A DNA stretch of 33,433 bases from Halostagnicola kamekurae. GTDB lineage: Archaea; Halobacteriota; Halobacteria; Halobacteriales; Natrialbaceae. Under the pieces are notes generated by a model that saw only the letters and a list, made by a program, of their open reading frames with translations, did no database searches and had not been told where the DNA came from. This document shows positions 29,419 to 33,433 of the stretch, piece after piece. The DNA lies in contig NZ_FOZS01000011.1 in assembly GCF_900116205.1 (NCBI RefSeq), positions 1-33,433 on the forward strand. Reading direction: 5' to 3'. Within the stretch, counting starts at the first letter, position 1; every line of letters begins with the position of its first letter. The position numbers and the translations under genes were made by a program.

Positions 29419-32400
29419 TCATTGGTCGAGTAGATTAGTTCCTTCAGAAGTTAGGTCAATTCCAATGTAGACATTCACTTTATCGTCGCCATCTCTAACG
29501 CGATCACTATCATAGTCTACCGCGGTTGCGAGTTTCCGACCGAACCAGACCATGTTCGTTCCGTCCAAGTCATGAAGGTCGACCCAGTTGGAGTACGCCT
29601 GATAGAGGTCGTTCTTCGGCACCTGCGCTCCAGCGGTTTCCTCCACATACATTGCTGCGAACGCTTCCACACTATCGCCATTTGGATCGATCTCTATCGA
29701 CTCATCTTCTTCAGAGATCTCTGATTCGACCACATCTGGCCGGGTTTCCCCTCTTCGAGTTGAAGTCGAATCGTCGGTTCGGACTGAACCAGTGGTCGAT
29801 TTGGGTGGCCATAGCTCCGTGTCACTGGGGTTCTTCGGTAGTGAGTGTGTCTCACCACGGTGGAAGACGATTGGACTACCGTCTTCTGAAAGAATCAGCA
29901 CGAGATAGTTATCGCGAGAAATGTCCCCATTGGAGAGTTCCAGGTTAGGAATGAACGGCTGCTTGATCAGCGTCCATTCCTGTTCGAAGTCGTCTCTCGA
30001 GTCGTAGACTTGAGTGTCTCCAGCCTCGTAGACTGTATACTGGCCGGTCTCTCGATCATGGCTATAGTAGGCGGGCACACTGTCTTTCGAGAGTGTCCCC
30101 TCATCTGGAACACGAGCGAATACTGTCTCACCATCGGAAAGGACAATCTCGCCGTTCTCTCGTGTCCAAACAGTTCGATTCGACTCAAATGTCTTGGGTC
30201 GAACTGCAGTGACGCCACCGTGAGCGGTCGCACCACCGCCAAAGGTTACGGCCTCATCGGAGTTGTAGAACTGTTCGGTACCATCAGCCCGCTCTTGCAG
30301 AGGCGGCGAGAGGATGTTTTCAACCCGCGTTGCCCATTCTGTCTTCGAATCGCCGGGTCGAACAACGAAGATTGGGATTCGATCCGCTTCGTGGGCTCGC
30401 TTGAGATTTTGCAGGACTTTCACGGGCCGGTCCGGTGTCGTCGTCTCGGCCTCAATATTGAAGACGACGTCGTGATCTGGGTGGGTTGCAACTGCGTCAG
30501 GTTGCTCGCTCCCATCCTGCTCGAGAATTTCGACACTGAATCCACGTTCGGTGAGTGCTGTTTCCGTCTCGAGGAGGACCGCATCGTGGGTTGAGCCACC
30601 GGCTGATCGAACAGTGCCTGTCTCAGGCTCGACGGATGTTTCTCCGTCATCAGTGAGCCGAATCACGATATCGTCGTTCTGCAGCGTCACCTCAAGGAAC
30701 CGGGATCCCTCACGGATGTCCGGCAGCTCTTCGCGATCAAAGTCGATCTTGGGATCAGCCTTCTCAAGGCGGACTGCAAGTTCCTCGTCGACGGTAGCCA
30801 CATCGACCCAGTCGTTTTTCTCTCGTACACCATCTCGAATCTGGACTGCACGAACAGCTTCTGCCATCGTTTCCTCAAGAATCTTCGTCGGATTGGCTGC
30901 CTCATTCGAATCACTATAGAGGAGATCATTCAGGATTTCAGCGTCCGTCAGCGGATCAGTCCCATACCGCTCGAGACTCTGCTCAATAATTCGATCGACA
31001 GCATCCGTCCCTCGAAGCGGTGGGTATGGAGGAAACGTCTGGATTAACACGGGTTCGGAGTATCGCCCGCCCGAGAGGGGAATCCGCGTCCAGACTTTGA
31101 ACTGGTCGGTCGTAATGAGGTCTTCTGCCGTGTAGTCTCGGAAGCGTTTCATCAATAACTCGGCGTCGTCACTATCGTTGACCGAGAACGTGAGCAGGTT
31201 ATCGCAGTTGTTCTGCATCGCTTTCAGCGTGTCCTCGTCGAATTGGGAGGGATACTGTGAGGCCAGAGTCACCGACAATCGCATCGACCGAGCACGAGCT
31301 AGCATCGACTCGATATCGAGATTGTCGCTGGCGATGTCGTCAAACTCGTCGCAGAGAACAAAGTAGGGATCCGGCTCAGTGTCGAGTTCGTATGAGCGGC
31401 GCTGAATAGCACTCCAGAGATTCCGCATCACACCCAGCGTGACCATCTTCTTGATATCCGTATTCTCGACCGGCGTTCGAACGATGACGATCCGGTCGTT
31501 GTCGATGATATCGCGGAAATTGATCGTACTCTCACGATGGGCGATGATCCGCCGAATCACTGAGTTCTCGACCCAGGATTTGATCCGTTTCAAAAGCGGC
31601 CGAACCGTCTCCTCTTCCATCTCCGCGATCTCGAGGCAAAACTCCCTGATGTAGGGATCCTCAACGTCGAGTGCGAAGTCTTCGCGACGATCGGCGTTGA
31701 GCAGGATGAAGTACATATCGATGATGGAAAACGGCTGCTCGGACTTCATCATCGCTCGAGCCATCGACTCAGTGATCGCCTCCATGTTGATGCCCCAGTA
31801 GTCGGAGGTGTCGAAGACCGCTTTCAGGTTCTCAACCCGATTTTCGATCTCGTTCTCGAGTTCCTCAGTCGTCTCGCACTCGGGGACTTCGAGGAAATTC
31901 ATCCCGACTGTGTTTTCATGGGTGGTCGATCCAGGCTCGATCCAGACCACGTCCTCGAGGCGATGTTTAGGGAGCATCCGGAGGAGTTCACGAGAGTCCT
32001 GGCCTTTTGGATCGAAGTACGTGAAGCCATAGCCCGAATACGCCCACTGGACCATCATATTCAACAGTTGGGTCGTCTTTCCGTAGCCAGTCGTCCCAGC
32101 GATCCAGTTGTGCCGAAACAGGGAGTCAAACCGGAGCGGGGCTTCGCGAAATCCAGTCTGAGGATCCTCCGTATAGCCAACCCAGAGTGGGGCAGGGGCG
32201 TTGTACATCCCGGCTTCGAACATCTCCCGAACGTACGGGCCTGCAACCGTGCCTTCATCGGCTGTGTCCGTGAGGATTGGTTTGCCACCGACGCGAGTCG
32301 TGTTTTGATCGACGATCTGGTATTGTTCCCTGTCGGAGTTTGGTTGCTGATCAGAAGATGACTCAGCACCAGTGTTCTTGGTTTCTGTCTGGTCGTCACC

Positions 32401-32505
32401 ACCTGTGGAGGAGATTTCTTCACCGGACGCATCATCTACTGGTTCGTGCTCACTATCGCTACTCGAGGGCTCCTCACCGGATCCGAAGAATCGATCAAAT
32501 ACCAT
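29419..32505 (-). CDS. VirD4/TraD-like P-loop ATPase with extra C-terminal domains, 1028 aa
   Basis: An acidic N-terminal tail (1-60) precedes an AAA/HerA-type motor: Walker A GTTGYGKTT at 137-145 and Walker B YFVLCDEFDD at 381-390, followed by a sensor region with 'SVTLASQYPSQF'. This fits conjugative coupling proteins (TraD/TrwB) and VirB4-like archaeal homologues. No N-terminal membrane helices are visible. Residues 640-720 look like a PD-(D/E)XK-type domain (PDAVATHPDHDVVFNIEAE), and residues 945-1020 match the winged helix at the end of D5-type primase-helicases (VPKNDLYQAYSNWVDLHDL). The ATG 32505 has GGAGGG 8 bp upstream and overlaps the previous gene by 11 bp. Probable role: moving plasmid DNA during transfer. 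Confidence 0.8.
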   Translation of the reverse strand: MVFDRFFGSGEEPSSSDSEHEPVDDASGEEISSTGGDDQTETKNTGAESSSDQQPNSDREQYQIVDQNTTRVGGKPILTDTADEGTVAGPYVREMFEAGMYNAPAPLWVGYTEDPQTGFREAPLRFDSLFRHNWIAGTTGYGKTTQLLNMMVQWAYSGYGFTYFDPKGQDSRELLRMLPKHRLEDVVWIEPGSTTHENTVGMNFLEVPECETTEELENEIENRVENLKAVFDTSDYWGINMEAITESMARAMMKSEQPFSIIDMYFILLNADRREDFALDVEDPYIREFCLEIAEMEEETVRPLLKRIKSWVENSVIRRIIAHRESTINFRDIIDNDRIVIVRTPVENTDIKKMVTLGVMRNLWSAIQRRSYELDTEPDPYFVLCDEFDDIASDNLDIESMLARARSMRLSVTLASQYPSQFDEDTLKAMQNNCDNLLTFSVNDSDDAELLMKRFRDYTAEDLITTDQFKVWTRIPLSGGRYSEPVLIQTFPPYPPLRGTDAVDRIIEQSLERYGTDPLTDAEILNDLLYSDSNEAANPTKILEETMAEAVRAVQIRDGVREKNDWVDVATVDEELAVRLEKADPKIDFDREELPDIREGSRFLEVTLQNDDIVIRLTDDGETSVEPETGTVRSAGGSTHDAVLLETETALTERGFSVEILEQDGSEQPDAVATHPDHDVVFNIEAETTTPDRPVKVLQNLKRAHEADRIPIFVVRPGDSKTEWATRVENILSPPLQERADGTEQFYNSDEAVTFGGGATAHGGVTAVRPKTFESNRTVWTRENGEIVLSDGETVFARVPDEGTLSKDSVPAYYSHDRETGQYTVYEAGDTQVYDSRDDFEQEWTLIKQPFIPNLELSNGDISRDNYLVLILSEDGSPIVFHRGETHSLPKNPSDTELWPPKSTTGSVRTDDSTSTRRGETRPDVVESEISEEDESIEIDPNGDSVEAFAAMYVEETAGAQVPKNDLYQAYSNWVDLHDLDGTNMVWFGRKLATAVDYDSDRVRDGDDKVNVYIGIDLTSEGTNLLDQ

Positions 32506-33433
32506 CGAATCCCTCCTGCTCTCGAGGAGAGCCATCAGTGGTGACTGCCGTCTTCTCCGGCACAGCTGGTGTCTGCCCATCAACCGGCGATTCGTCAGAT
32601 TGGTGTTGAGACCCATCCGATGGAAGCCGGTCACCCCGCTGAGTGTAGCGCCAGTCGATCTTTGGGGTTTCAATCTCCGCGTTGGGGATGTGTGCGACGC
32701 CGGCGAGCTCGTCGACAGTCATGATCATACGACGGTCGATCCACTCGCGATCGCGCATTCGATAGAGGAATTGCCGAAGTCGTTCAGCTCGTTTCCGTTC
32801 TTTGCGATGCCAGATAGGGTTATCGTCGAGTCCTTGCTCTGTGGTCGCGTTGTAGTACTTTCTGAACATCCCCGCAACCCCGCGGGCTCGAGCTTCGGCT
32901 TCGTCCTTCTCTGAGGATGCGGCGAGAACACGGATGTTCACGTGGAACGCCTGTTGACCCCGTTGCTGTTCGATCGTTTTCGCAGCCTGCTTGTCCTTCT
33001 CGCTCGCCGGTCGGGTTCGAGGGTTGAGCCACCCAACCGAGGTACCTTGGCGAAGTGCGTGCGCGAGTTCGTCAACGCTGTTGTGCTTGAACCGGTCACC
33101 CTCGGTCCACGACTGTTTCGCCGGTCGAAAAACAACCTGCGTGACGACTGTACTGTCGTCGAGTGAGAGCATCTCGCTGGTGATTTCGCCGTAGGGGTCC
33201 GTCTCGAAGCCTTCGCTGTTGTGATGGCGGATCGGGTAGTACGGGATTTTCTCCATCTCGAGCCAGGCGCCGGCGACGTACTCGTCAGAGTCAATCACCG
33301 GGAACGCATACCCGTCTTCGACAGCGAAGATTTCGCTATTCGCGTAGTTGTTCCCGACGCGACGGCGGAATTTGTCGGCGGCTGCCTCCGTGGCAGCGTG
33401 CATATAGAAGGTGATCTTCCCCTGGTCGAACCA
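32495..33433 (-). CDS. Unknown plasmid protein upstream of the ATPase, partial (at least 312 aa)
   Basis: The frame is open to the right edge of the window (WFDQGKITFYM precedes the first visible ATG at 33403), so the gene is cut and its true start is beyond the window. Visible features: beta-rich YAFPVIDSDEYVAGAWLEMEK, an ITSEMLSLDDSTVVTQVVFRP block, and a basic helical KERKRAERLRQFLYRMRDREW. The C-terminal 60 residues are low-complexity (Ser, Gln, Pro). It ends 11 bp inside the ATPase gene and is cotranscribed with it. I do not recognise the family; the pairing with a VirD4/TraD-like ATPase suggests a mating-pair or DNA-processing role. Confidence 0.65.
   Translation of the reverse strand, partial: WFDQGKITFYMHAATEAAADKFRRRVGNNYANSEIFAVEDGYAFPVIDSDEYVAGAWLEMEKIPYYPIRHHNSEGFETDPYGEITSEMLSLDDSTVVTQVVFRPAKQSWTEGDRFKHNSVDELAHALRQGTSVGWLNPRTRPASEKDKQAAKTIEQQRGQQAFHVNIRVLAASSEKDEAEARARGVAGMFRKYYNATTEQGLDDNPIWHRKERKRAERLRQFLYRMRDREWIDRRMIMTVDELAGVAHIPNAEIETPKIDWRYTQRGDRLPSDGSQHQSDESPVDGQTPAVPEKTAVTTDGSPREQEGFDGI

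Noticed and set aside
29057-29422. 121-codon frame upstream of the primase
   Set aside because: It spans the iterons and its amino acids follow the repeats; only its stop overlap with the primase start is suggestive.

Overview
The window looks haloarchaeal. Proteins are acidic (Asp/Glu-rich), many genes have a TATA-like box 24-30 bp before the start codon (leaderless transcripts), and several families are typical of haloarchaeal plasmids: a plasmid TFB, an OB-fold ssDNA-binding protein, an ArdC-like protein, HalOD1 and DUF7344-type small proteins, and an HFX_2341-type CARF regulator. There is no rRNA, tRNA or core metabolism, but there is a replication/transfer block, a toxin-antitoxin-like pair, an insertion sequence and many small unknown genes. 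I read it as part of a haloarchaeal megaplasmid or integrated conjugative element. Everything is from reading; no search was run.

Layout. 1-5,515: small accessory genes, several A+T-rich with leaderless promoters; an ArdC-like gene broken by a one-base frameshift; zinc-ribbon microproteins; a PadR gene that has lost its start codon. 5,537-8,243: a Schlafen AlbA_2-domain protein, a decayed IS5-type element (7,058-7,980), and a small PD-(D/E)XK-like nuclease remnant that the element interrupts. 8,337-11,421: a tightly overlapping operon of a DpdA-like (TGT-fold) 7-deazaguanine transferase, an unknown winged-helix protein and a P-loop ATPase. With the broken nuclease this resembles a compact, undescribed archaeal DNA-modification/defence cassette. 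11,677-18,961: small regulators, a HAD / pentapeptide-repeat / HhH-GPD-like operon, a divergent CARF regulator, DUF1810, a VOC protein and a small unknown gene. 19,152-24,117: plasmid zinc-finger protein, unknown protein, TFB, zinc-ribbon protein and ssDNA-binding protein, all on the minus strand. 24,118-25,210: G+C-rich non-coding DNA with hairpins and a 132-bp tandem duplication. 25,211-27,746: an intact PadR paralogue, a nucleotidyltransferase/HEPN-like pair and a ribbon-helix-helix regulator. 27,808-33,433: a PrimPol-type primase, iteron-like repeats, a large VirD4/TraD-like ATPase with extra C-terminal domains, and a partial gene running off the edge.

Two cross-cutting patterns. First, six minus-strand genes or operons (ArdC, DUF7344, TFB, zinc ribbon, nucleotidyltransferase/HEPN, RHH) are each preceded by a copy of the same element, a TATA-like TGTTTNTT followed by a CCCC-GAAG-GGGG palindrome; this looks like a plasmid-wide promoter/operator family. 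Second, in three of these units a 36-46 codon ORF lies between the element and the main gene, and its stop overlaps the main start (ATGA, ATGAGTAA, ATGTCTAA), which suggests translational coupling. The DpdA-like cassette and this operator regulon are the strongest candidates for undescribed biology.
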